The translations under genes were made by a program, and so were the position numbers. This document shows, in pieces, positions 20,792-29,268 of a DNA stretch of 38,437 bases (positions are counted from its first letter, which is position 1; every line of letters starts with the position of its first letter). Origin of the DNA: an uncultured Maribacter sp. (GTDB taxonomy: Bacteria > Bacteroidota > Bacteroidia > Flavobacteriales > Flavobacteriaceae); assembly GCA_937125035.1 (NCBI GenBank), contig CAKZLG010000294.1, forward strand, positions 1 through 38,437, given 5' to 3'. Below the pieces are notes generated by a model that saw nothing but the letters and a program-made list of their open reading frames with translations, was not told the origin of the DNA and did not search any database.

Positions 20792-21034
20792 TCACAGGGA
20801 TTGTTTGGGAAAATCTTTTTGTATTTTCCTGATCAAAGGCTCCAACTCATTGATTTTTATTTCCAACATGGATTTTAAAAGGAGCCCTAGTTTACCATCA
20901 GGAAATCCTTTCTGTTGAAACCAGATCAGATACCCTTCGGGCAAATCTACCAGATAGCGATCTTTATACTTTCCAAAGGGCATTTTATAGTGTGCCAACT
21001 CAATTAATTTGTATTTATCGGGCCTTATTTCCAT
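20792..21034 (-). CDS. DUF3820 family protein
   Basis: YKMPFGKYKDRYLVDLPEGYLIWFQQKGFPDGKLGLLLKSMLEIKINELEPLIRK matches the MPFGKYKG...LP..YL.W core of DUF3820. Confidence 0.8.
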   Translation of the reverse strand: MEIRPDKYKLIELAHYKMPFGKYKDRYLVDLPEGYLIWFQQKGFPDGKLGLLLKSMLEIKINELEPLIRKIQKDFPKQSL

Positions 21035-21216
21035 CGCATAAATCTAAAAAATATATCTTTAGGGAGGACTTAGGTCTTAAAATACACAAAATGAGACTTT
21101 AAAGATTCCATGACAAACCAGTTGTTCATACATAAATAAATTGCCTGCACAAGCCCAACATTTTATTGTACGGGCCAACCAAAATAGGACCTATTCAAAC
21201 AAATACATATAAGAAA

Positions 21217-22086
21217 ATGAAAAGACGCGACTTTATAGGCACTTCAGCCGCTGCCTCAATGGGGCTTATGACCGCTACCGCCGCACAGGCCAATGGAACT
21301 TCGCCTAAGAATGAAGTGAAACTAAAGCACAACATCAACCATAGCGCCTGTTATTGGTGCTACAACTCCATTCCGTTTGAGCAATTTTTGCAGGATTTGA
21401 ACAGTTTGGACATCAGAGCTATTGACTTGGTGGATCCAGAGCAGTTTCCCCTACTTAAAAAATACAACATCCATGCCTCTATGTGCTGGGGTGCCGGCAA
21501 GGGCATTGTGGAAGGATGGAACAATCCCGATTTTCATGAGGAACTCATTGCGGACTACAAGAGGGTAATCCCTTTGGTGGCCGAAGGAGGCTACACGAAC
21601 CTCATTTGTTTCAGCGGCAATAGGAACGGTATGGACGACCTTGTTGGCCTGCGTAATTGTGCCAAAGGGTTGAAGGAGATCATGCCCATGGCCGAGGAGT
21701 ATGGCGTGGTCATTCAAATGGAACTCTTGAACAGTAAGGTGAACCATAAGGACTATATGTGCGATACCACCCAATGGGGCGTATCACTCTGCGAAACCAT
21801 TGGCTCTGATAATTTTAAGCTCCTCTATGACATTTACCATATGCAGATCATGGAGGGCGACATCATAAGGAACATTCAAGACTACCACACTTATTTTGGC
21901 CACTACCATACCGGCGGCAATCCCGGTAGGAATGAAATCAATGATTCCCAAGAACTGAACTACCCGGCCATTATGAAGGCCATTTTGGATACCGGCTATA
22001 CGGGCCATGTGGCCCAAGAGTTCATCCCCACCTATGAGGATAAACTGGCGGCATTGAAAGAAGGGGTGACCATTTGCGATGTGTAA
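21217..22086 (+). CDS. TAT-exported TIM-barrel protein, hydroxypyruvate isomerase / sugar-phosphate isomerase-epimerase-like
   Basis: Twin-arginine signal MKRRDFIGTSAAASMGL at 21217 (internal to the ORF track start 21166); QMELLNSKVNHKDYMCDTTQWGVSLCETIGSDNFKLLYDIYHMQIMEGDIIRNI...HTGGNPGRNEI is typical of Hyi-like proteins. Confidence 0.88.
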   Translation: MKRRDFIGTSAAASMGLMTATAAQANGTSPKNEVKLKHNINHSACYWCYNSIPFEQFLQDLNSLDIRAIDLVDPEQFPLLKKYNIHASMCWGAGKGIVEGWNNPDFHEELIADYKRVIPLVAEGGYTNLICFSGNRNGMDDLVGLRNCAKGLKEIMPMAEEYGVVIQMELLNSKVNHKDYMCDTTQWGVSLCETIGSDNFKLLYDIYHMQIMEGDIIRNIQDYHTYFGHYHTGGNPGRNEINDSQELNYPAIMKAILDTGYTGHVAQEFIPTYEDKLAALKEGVTICDV

Positions 22087-22117
22087 ATAGCATTGAACGG
22101 AACCTGTTCCAAAAATC

Positions 22118-22161
22118 AAAACCCCCCTTGGATTTTTTCCTGAAAGCCATGGGGGTTTTTA
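22118..22161 (+). terminator. Probable terminator between convergent genes
   Basis: AAAACCCCCCTTGG ... CCATGGGGGTTTTT stem with T-run. Confidence 0.65.
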
Positions 22162-22206
22162 ATATGTACCGTTTTTACCGGCAAGGGAACCGTAATAGAT
22201 CCCCAT

Positions 22207-24408
22207 TCATTCCAATTGCTTGATGTACATATTTTCATAGGCCATGATATAGGAGGCCTTATTGAAATACCCAGAACTGGCATCCTTTTCATAATTGAAC
22301 CGCGATCCATTGTATTCCGTGCTTCCTATGAATTTTGAAATATCAATAAGGTCGTTTTTATAGGCCAGTTTCAATAAGAGGTCCATGGTCAGGTCAAAGC
22401 CCCGCACCGCATAGCGATCAGGGTTTTCCCCAAATTTCGCCCTATACCTTTTCACAAAGGCATTATTGGGCACCTCCCTGAACACTGAGGGGTAGGTGAA
22501 ATTTAGGTTGGACAGGTGGGTGCTAGAGAGGGCATCGTTTTCAAATCCGTTGTTCCGATCGGTGGTGAACAAACGCATTTGAACGACCTCTTCATCCTCT
22601 TCTGGGTTCAAAGCGGTATTATTGAAAGCATTGAGGATGGAGACCACACTGGAGATCAATTGAAAGTTGTCCGTTTCCAGGAACACCCAATTCTCCACAT
22701 CCTTGGCCAATAGACTCGCCAATTTTTCCCTATTGACGCCAATGTTTTTTTCTTCTTGCTTAACGGCAACCCATTTGGCACTGGGAAATTTCGCCAAGAT
22801 ACTATCTGCCACAACCTTGTGGCCACTATCCGCAATGACCAAAATATTCTCATTGGTCCTTTGGGCGGCCACATAATTCAGCATGTGGCCACGGAGGTCA
22901 GCATCCCCTGTGTAGCTAAAGAACACATTGTTCAAGCTTAATTCGCTCTTGGCAGGCACCGGAGCAATAACGGGCACATTATATTGAGCTGCCCGAACGG
23001 AAACCTCCTTGAGGGAGGGAACGTCCAAAGGACCAAAAATGGCATTGTACTTGGAGAGGTCCTCTGCCTGTAATATTTGTTTGGTACGCTCCAGTTCCAA
23101 TTGGTTGTCAACGGTCTTCACAGACACGGAAACCCCCAGTTCCTTGATGGAATCCAGGGCCACCATGGCCCCAGAATACAGCCCAAGACTGTATTTTAAG
23201 CTATTTCTTCTCAAAATCAAGTCTGCCGTTTGCTCCCTATCGGACAAATTCAATTTATCCAACCGAAAGGGCAAGAGATAGAGCAATCTGGGCTTATTGG
23301 CCACATCAATACTATCCAAAAGATTGATCTTGTCCAAAATAAGCGCATTCTTCACTTCAAAATCGCCCACTTGGTCCTTGGGCAACTTTAAAATCATTCC
23401 CGCTTTTAGGCCTTCCTTGAGTTCTGGGTTCAGTGCCACCAATTCTTGCCAGGGCAACCCAAATTTTCGGGTAAGCCTAAACTCATTCTGCTTGGGCTTT
23501 ACTTCGTAAAAAATATAGTTGTCCGTATTGATCTCACCGGTCTCCTTTTTTTTCTCGGGAATGCGAATTACCGTCCCTTCCTTTAGCCCACCACGTTCGG
23601 CAATTTCCGGATTTAATCGTATGACCTCATCAGAGTTTACACCAAATTCCTTTTCCAATCTATAAAAATTCATTTTTGGGGGAATGGTATACGAGGTATA
23701 TAGCTGCGTCTGTTGGTTTTCCACACTGCTTCCCGGTTGTTTTGGCAGCAATAGCTCGTAGCCCTCCGCCAAATAATTGTTGGTTTTGGAAAGACCGGGA
23801 TTGAGGGTGAGCATACTGTCTATGGTAATCCCATATTTGTGCGCTATGCTCCAACGGGTTTCCTTGGGAGACACCACATATTTTTCATAATCCGAGGGAT
23901 CTATGGTTTGCGAAGCCTTTTCTTCAGGGCTGTATTGAGGAATACGCAGTTCCATTCTTTTGCGCAACTGTGTTGCATATAGTTCCTTATTGTACCGTTT
24001 TAGCTCTTCTTCAGAAATATCATAGCGTTTAGTGATGCTGTAGATGGTTTCCTTTCTACCTACCTCATGCGTTACAAAACCCTTAGGTTTCCGTTCGGGC
24101 ACGGAATCGGTCATGATGTTGTTGATGAGTTGGGCCACCTCTGCCTGTACCCCGGTATCATCTAGGGGAGCGTTGCCTTTTTTTGCACCTGGAATCACCA
24201 AAATAGTATTGGCCGGCAAGGCGCCACCCGTCTTTATCTCCTTGTTGTATTGAAGGATGCTCTCTTGGCTCACCCCATACGTCTTAGAAATGCCAAGCAG
24301 GGTCTCACCTTCCTTTACGGCATGGGTGGTAAAGGTCTGTGCCATGGCCACGGTTCCCAGGCACAGCCCCGCGAGGATCGATAAACAACGTTTGAATGTT
24401 TGTTTCAT
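22207..24408 (-). CDS. LysM-repeat protein with C-terminal periplasmic-binding-protein type 1-like domain
   Basis: Signal peptide MKQTFKRCLSILAGLCLGTVAMAQ (internal Met; track start 24420). Five LysM-like units (THAVKEGETLLGISKTYGVS..., THEVGRKETIYSITKRYDIS..., KYVVSPKETRWSIAHKYGIT..., SYTIPPKMNFYRLEKEFGVN..., FYEVKPKQNEFRLTRKFGLP...), then a PBP1-like alpha/beta region. Confidence 0.85.
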   Translation of the reverse strand: MKQTFKRCLSILAGLCLGTVAMAQTFTTHAVKEGETLLGISKTYGVSQESILQYNKEIKTGGALPANTILVIPGAKKGNAPLDDTGVQAEVAQLINNIMTDSVPERKPKGFVTHEVGRKETIYSITKRYDISEEELKRYNKELYATQLRKRMELRIPQYSPEEKASQTIDPSDYEKYVVSPKETRWSIAHKYGITIDSMLTLNPGLSKTNNYLAEGYELLLPKQPGSSVENQQTQLYTSYTIPPKMNFYRLEKEFGVNSDEVIRLNPEIAERGGLKEGTVIRIPEKKKETGEINTDNYIFYEVKPKQNEFRLTRKFGLPWQELVALNPELKEGLKAGMILKLPKDQVGDFEVKNALILDKINLLDSIDVANKPRLLYLLPFRLDKLNLSDREQTADLILRRNSLKYSLGLYSGAMVALDSIKELGVSVSVKTVDNQLELERTKQILQAEDLSKYNAIFGPLDVPSLKEVSVRAAQYNVPVIAPVPAKSELSLNNVFFSYTGDADLRGHMLNYVAAQRTNENILVIADSGHKVVADSILAKFPSAKWVAVKQEEKNIGVNREKLASLLAKDVENWVFLETDNFQLISSVVSILNAFNNTALNPEEDEEVVQMRLFTTDRNNGFENDALSSTHLSNLNFTYPSVFREVPNNAFVKRYRAKFGENPDRYAVRGFDLTMDLLLKLAYKNDLIDISKFIGSTEYNGSRFNYEKDASSGYFNKASYIMAYENMYIKQLE

Positions 24409-24410
24409 TT

Positions 24411-25949
24411 TTATTCCCATTCTATGGTTGCCGGTGGTTTTGAGCTGATGTCGTACACCACACGGTTAACGCCCGGCACTTTATTTATGATTTCATTGGA
24501 GGTCTTCTGCAAAAACGCATAGGGCAGGTTTACCCAATCTGCGGTCATGCCATCCGTACTCTCCACGGCACGTAAAGCTACACATTTTTCATAGGTACGT
24601 TCATCACCCATGACCCCTACACTATTTACGGGCAAAAGCATGGCCCCGGCCTGCCAGACTTGGTCATAAAGGCCCCAATCTCGCAATCCTTGTATGAAAA
24701 TATGGTCCACTTCTTGTAAAATGGCCACTTTCTCGGGGGTAATGTCCCCCAGGATCCTTATGGCCAACCCTGGGCCCGGGAAAGGATGCCTTCCCAAACG
24801 TTCTTCTCCTACGTCCATACTTTTGCCCACACGCCTAACCTCATCCTTGAACAACATCTTTAGGGGCTCCACCACCTTCAACTTCATAAAATCTGGTAAA
24901 CCACCTACATTATGGTGGCTTTTTATGGTGGCCGAGGGGCCGCCCGTACCCGAAACGGATTCAATGACATCTGGGTAAATGGTACCTTGGGCCAACCATT
25001 TTGCATCCTCTACCTTGTGGGCCTCATCATCAAAGACCTCAATAAATACCCTTCCTATGATCTTGCGTTTGGTCTCAGGATCGCTCTCTCCGGCCAATGC
25101 GTTCAAAAAACGTGCCGAAGCATCAACCCCCTTAACGTTAAGTCCCATGCCCTCGTACTGTTGCAGCACGTCTTCAAACTCATTTTTACGCAGTAGGCCA
25201 TTGTTCACGAAGATACAGTGCAGGTGCTTGCCAATGGCCTTGTGCAACAACACGGCCGCCACTGTGGAGTCCACACCCCCTGAAAGGCCCAAGATGACTT
25301 TATCGTTTCCTATTTTTTGCTGGAGGTCTGCCACGGTAGATTCCACAAAGGCATCTGGGGTCCATGTCTGGGCCACCCCGGCTATGTGCACCAAAAAGTT
25401 CTCCAAGAGTTGTTTGCCATCTGTGGAATGATATACTTCTGGATGAAACTGAATGCCGTAAGTGTCCTCATCCTTGAACTTAAAGGCCGCATTGGCCACA
25501 TCATGCGTACTGGCCAAGAGTTCCGATTGGGTGGGAAGCGTCTTTATCGTGTCCGCATGGCTCATCCAAACTTGACTGCCCGGGGTTATCTTATCAAAAA
25601 ATGGGGAATTGGCCTCCACAAAGGATAGATTGGCCCTACCATATTCACGGGTATTGGATTTCTCCACACTGCCACCGTGAAAGTGTGCTAAATATTGGGC
25701 ACCATAACAAACCCCCAAAAGGGGCTTCTTTCCCTTGATGCCAGATAGGTCTGGGTGGGGTGCATCCTCTGCCCGCACTGAAAAAGGAGAACCAGACAGG
25801 ATGACCGCCTTATAGGCAGTTAGATCCTGGGGCACTTTATTGTAAGGTTTGATTTCGCAGAAAATATTCAGTTCGCGGACCCGTCTGGCAATGAGTTGTG
25901 TGTACTGCGAACCGAAATCTAGGATAAGTACGTTATTTTGCATGGGCAA
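24411..25949 (-). CDS. guaA: GMP synthase (glutamine-hydrolysing)
   Basis: [74 protein letters not shown]-terminal [13 protein letters not shown]. Confidence 0.98.
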   Translation of the reverse strand: MPMQNNVLILDFGSQYTQLIARRVRELNIFCEIKPYNKVPQDLTAYKAVILSGSPFSVRAEDAPHPDLSGIKGKKPLLGVCYGAQYLAHFHGGSVEKSNTREYGRANLSFVEANSPFFDKITPGSQVWMSHADTIKTLPTQSELLASTHDVANAAFKFKDEDTYGIQFHPEVYHSTDGKQLLENFLVHIAGVAQTWTPDAFVESTVADLQQKIGNDKVILGLSGGVDSTVAAVLLHKAIGKHLHCIFVNNGLLRKNEFEDVLQQYEGMGLNVKGVDASARFLNALAGESDPETKRKIIGRVFIEVFDDEAHKVEDAKWLAQGTIYPDVIESVSGTGGPSATIKSHHNVGGLPDFMKLKVVEPLKMLFKDEVRRVGKSMDVGEERLGRHPFPGPGLAIRILGDITPEKVAILQEVDHIFIQGLRDWGLYDQVWQAGAMLLPVNSVGVMGDERTYEKCVALRAVESTDGMTADWVNLPYAFLQKTSNEIINKVPGVNRVVYDISSKPPATIEWE

Positions 25950-25968
25950 AAATAGGAATTTGAAGGTT

Positions 25969-25996
25969 TTGGAAAAGTATCTTTTAGCTATATTTA
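25969..25996 (+). promoter_or_regulatory. Bacteroidota-type promoter for the SIMPL-domain gene
   Basis: TTG at 25969-25971, 17-nt spacer, TATATTTA (one mismatch to TAnnTTTG) at 25989-25996, about 25 nt upstream of the ATG at 26021. Confidence 0.5.
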
Positions 25997-26020
25997 TCCA
26001 ATGTTATTAAATAGCGCGCC

Positions 26021-26746
26021 ATGAAACATATTTCTGCCATAATATTCGCCATTGCCATTGTGCTGGCCGCCTATTTTTTGGGCAATGCCTACGTACAAAG
26101 GGCCACACCCCCGCAAATCATTGAAGTAACGGGTTTGGGCAATGAAAATTTCACATCAGACCTTATTGTTTGGGAAGGTCAGTTCAGCACCAACAGCACC
26201 GATCTGAAAAGCGCCTTTGAGCAATTGAACAATGACAAGGAGATTGTTAGGACCTACCTTACCTCCAAGGGCATTGATGAGGACCACATTATTTTCAACA
26301 GTGTGCAGACCAATGAGCTCAGGGACAATAAATATGAAAGTGGCAACTATGTGGGCAGTATATTCCGCGGCTATCAGCTCATGCAGACGGTAAAAATAGA
26401 ATCGCAAAACGTGGCAGAGGTAGAAGGGGTCTCCCGGGAAATCACGGAGCTCTTGAACAAGGGCGTACAGTTCAACTCTTTTCCACCTAGGTATTACTAT
26501 ACAAAATTGGCCGACCTTAAGATCGAGATGATTTCTAAAGCCACGGAAGATGCCCGGATGCGGGCGGAGAAAATAGCGGTAAATTCAGGTAGTGCTTTAG
26601 GGGAATTAATTTCAGCCAAGATGGGGGTATTTCAAATTACCGGACAAAATTCCGGGGAGGATTTCTCTTGGGGAGGAGCCTACAATACTACCTCAAAAAA
26701 CAAAACAGCTTCCATTACCATGAGGTTGGACTATAAAGTGAAGTAG
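26021..26746 (+). CDS. SIMPL (DUF541) domain-containing protein
   Basis: N-terminal TM/signal; IEVTGLGNENFTSDLIVWEGQFSTNSTDLKSAFEQLNNDKEIVRTYLTSKGID...RGYQLMQTVKIES...KATEDARMRAEKIAVNSGSALGELISAKMGVFQI. Confidence 0.88.
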   Translation: MKHISAIIFAIAIVLAAYFLGNAYVQRATPPQIIEVTGLGNENFTSDLIVWEGQFSTNSTDLKSAFEQLNNDKEIVRTYLTSKGIDEDHIIFNSVQTNELRDNKYESGNYVGSIFRGYQLMQTVKIESQNVAEVEGVSREITELLNKGVQFNSFPPRYYYTKLADLKIEMISKATEDARMRAEKIAVNSGSALGELISAKMGVFQITGQNSGEDFSWGGAYNTTSKNKTASITMRLDYKVK

Positions 26747-26888
26747 CTCTAATTTTACTTGACTTAAGCATACTCAATTATCTGGTATTCTGAATTTTAA
26801 ATTCATTCCTACAAATTTCAAATAAGGACCAATTCCGTTAAAAACCATTTTATCTTAAAAACGCTAGTTTACCCTGCTTAGGCAACAT

Positions 26889-26916
26889 AAAAAAGCCCAG
26901 CTAATGCCGGGCTTTT
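26889..26916 (-). terminator. Intrinsic-terminator-like hairpin, better oriented on the minus strand
   Basis: AAAAGCCC...GGGCTTTT; T-run is 6 on the minus strand and only 4 on the plus strand. Confidence 0.6.
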
Positions 26917-26970
26917 CAACCAACCAAACAACCAGATGCAATTCTAAAATTGAATCCTTTTTTATAAGAT

Positions 26971-26991
26971 TCTTTTTCATAGCAATTTACA
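26971..26991 (-). repeat. Conserved 21-nt block, copy A (partner at 27109-27129)
   Basis: + strand TCTTTTTCATAGCAATTTACA versus TCTTTTTCACAGCAATTTATA: 19/21 identical. Confidence 0.7.
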
Positions 26992-27032
26992 TCCTTCTAC
27001 ATAGTCGTAGGTCTTGGACCTTCCTTACAAAT

Positions 27033-27062
27033 AAAAAAGCTCGGGAACCACCCCGAGCTTTT
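27033..27062 (-). terminator. Intrinsic-terminator-like hairpin, better oriented on the minus strand
   Basis: AAAAGCTCGGG-aaccac-CCCGAGCTTTT, perfect 11-bp stem; T-run CTTTTTTATTT on the minus strand. Confidence 0.65.
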
Positions 27063-27108
27063 AATCAAAATCAAAAACCAACCTAATTCAAAAATGAAAA
27101 TTATTTTT

Positions 27109-27129
27109 TCTTTTTCACAGCAATTTATA
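27109..27129 (-). repeat. Conserved 21-nt block, copy B (partner at 26971-26991)
   Basis: 19/21 identity with copy A, offset 138 nt. Confidence 0.7.
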
Positions 27130-27204
27130 GTATAACAATCCATTCTTTAAATACCCTACCCCATCCCTGATATTTTTTTGATAATTTTATAAAAACCAAA
27201 AAAT

Positions 27205-27756
27205 ATGACACAGGTTTTCTGGCAAGAACTACAGCAGGAATTAAAAAAAAGCCTTACGGCGAAAGGCCACCCGTTCCGGTATGCCACATTGGGTACGGTG
27301 GGTCTTGACCAAATGGCCAGGCTGCGCACCATTGTGCTCAGGGATGTGGGCACGCCCCCAGATTTCACATTCACTATCTACACGGACCAGCGCTCAAAAA
27401 AAGTAACCCATATTAAGGAAAACCCCAAAGTGAGTCTCCTCTTTTATCATCCAGGCAAGTTGTTGCAGCTAAAGATAGAGGGTAGGGCGCACCTAGTGAA
27501 GGATGAAGAGAAACTGAATACGCAATGGCAACAGATAAACCCCAATAGCCGCAAGGATTACCTTACCAGCATTGCCCCGGGCAGTAGTTTACAAAATCCA
27601 GATCAAGTGGCGTATTTGGATAACGGCCACCACTTTTGCATGATTGAAATTACCCCCTTTAAAATTGAATACCTTAAATTGAAACGTCCACACCATTTGC
27701 GCGTGCGCTTTTCCAAAGAGGAAAAAGATTGGTATGGGGAATTCTTGGTTCCGTAG
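27205..27756 (+). CDS. Pyridoxamine 5'-phosphate oxidase family (FMN-binding split-barrel) protein
   Basis: FRYATLGTVGLDQMARLRTIVLRDVGTPPDFTFTIYTDQRSKKVTHIKENPKVSLLFYHPGKLLQLKIEGRAHLV. Confidence 0.85.
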   Translation: MTQVFWQELQQELKKSLTAKGHPFRYATLGTVGLDQMARLRTIVLRDVGTPPDFTFTIYTDQRSKKVTHIKENPKVSLLFYHPGKLLQLKIEGRAHLVKDEEKLNTQWQQINPNSRKDYLTSIAPGSSLQNPDQVAYLDNGHHFCMIEITPFKIEYLKLKRPHHLRVRFSKEEKDWYGEFLVP

Positions 27757-27766
27757 GAACGTTCTC

Positions 27767-29155
27767 CTATTCCATACTCTTTAAAATATCCGTGATATCC
27801 TTATGGGTCGTATCCGGATTGATAAAACAAAACCGCGCCACGGTCTCATACCCTTCTGAGGTTTTCCATTTTGTAGGGGTCACCAGGGCAAAACCGGCAT
27901 TGTGGTTGTCATAGGTCCAGTTTCTATAGGCATCGGCAGACCACCCCACCCTCCTAAAGAGCACACAGGACAAGCTTGGCGGCCTAACCAATTCCAGTAA
28001 GGGATGTTCTGAAATGAACCTTCCGGCGGCATTGGCCAAGGAAATGCCCTGTTCCACGGCCCATGCATACTTCTCCGTACCATGGGTGGCCAACGAAAAC
28101 CAAAGGGGCAGGCCACGCAAACGCCTTGTAAGCTGTATCTGATAGTCTGAAGGGTTGAACCCATGTGCCCCCTCATCCTTGAATATTTCCAGATACGAGC
28201 CCTCTTGGGCATGCGCCTCTTTGGCCTCTTCCGGATTTTTGTAGATGACCGCGCCGCAGTCATAGGGTGAGAACAACCATTTATGGGGATCTATGGTTAC
28301 ACTGTCCGCCCTTTCAATACCTTTAAATAGCGACCGTACGGAAGGGGCTGCCAAGGCCCCACCACCGTAGGCTGCATCTACATGAAACCATAATTGTTCC
28401 TTTTCACAGACCGTGGCAATACCATCTAGATCATCAATAATTCCTGCGTTTGTGGTGCCCCCAGTGGCCACTACGGCAAAGACACGGGCCCTTTCCTGAG
28501 CGCTCAGACCACTGATTTTTTGGCTTAGGGAGTCACCGGAGATGGCGTCTTCGGTCTCGATCAGAAGCACATCCACATCAATGACCTTTGCCATGGCCTT
28601 TATGGAGGAATGTGCGCCAATAGAAGTGACCATCAATCCTTTTTTATTTTGGTTTTGTGGATGTCTGCGCCACTTTTCCCTCGCGGCCACCATGGCCGAT
28701 AAATTGGCCGCCGTGCCCCCGCTGGTAAAGACCCCAAAGGCAGGCGCTGGCATTCCGGTAAGGGAGACCAGCCATTTCATGGCTTCGTTTTCGCAGAAAA
28801 TACCTCCCGCACCCTCCATCCAGTAGGCGCCGTGTATGCTCGAGGCCGAGGTGACCAAATCAAACATAATGGCGGCCCGGGTGGGTGCCGCCGGTACAAA
28901 GGCCAAATGCCTGGGGTGGTCAATGGGCACCGTGGCCTTTACGAACACCTCTTTGAACATGGCAAAGGCTTTCTCCCCACCTATTCCGGTGCCGGTAATG
29001 GTCTCCCCCACCAGTTCACGTAACTCTTCCTCCTTTTTGGGCTTTCCCAGCTCCGGGTTGGTATTGGTTATACGGTTGATGGCATATTTGACCACATCCA
29101 AGGTCATTTCCACCATTTCTATATCAATTTCATGCATGTCTTTCGCTTTGTCCAT
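27767..29155 (-). CDS. PLP-dependent group II (aromatic-L-amino-acid/glutamate-type) decarboxylase
   Basis: FTSGGTAANLSAMVAAREKW; FHVDAAYGGGAL; DSVTIDPHKWLFSPYDCGAVIYKN (PLP lysine context). Confidence 0.92.
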   Translation of the reverse strand: MDKAKDMHEIDIEMVEMTLDVVKYAINRITNTNPELGKPKKEEELRELVGETITGTGIGGEKAFAMFKEVFVKATVPIDHPRHLAFVPAAPTRAAIMFDLVTSASSIHGAYWMEGAGGIFCENEAMKWLVSLTGMPAPAFGVFTSGGTAANLSAMVAAREKWRRHPQNQNKKGLMVTSIGAHSSIKAMAKVIDVDVLLIETEDAISGDSLSQKISGLSAQERARVFAVVATGGTTNAGIIDDLDGIATVCEKEQLWFHVDAAYGGGALAAPSVRSLFKGIERADSVTIDPHKWLFSPYDCGAVIYKNPEEAKEAHAQEGSYLEIFKDEGAHGFNPSDYQIQLTRRLRGLPLWFSLATHGTEKYAWAVEQGISLANAAGRFISEHPLLELVRPPSLSCVLFRRVGWSADAYRNWTYDNHNAGFALVTPTKWKTSEGYETVARFCFINPDTTHKDITDILKSME

Positions 29156-29268
29156 GCGAAAGTACGGCTTCTACCAAAAGAGGTCAAAAAAACGGGCCGT
29201 CTGGATGCGGTATGGGGGAATGAATACATCATTTGAAACCGGTACCATTACGTATGAAGAAAATGCTT

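Noticed and set aside
26904-27086. 60-aa + ORF in the hairpin-rich intergenic region
   Set aside because: Spans both hairpins, and composition fits non-coding AT-rich sequence; explained better by the terminator modules.
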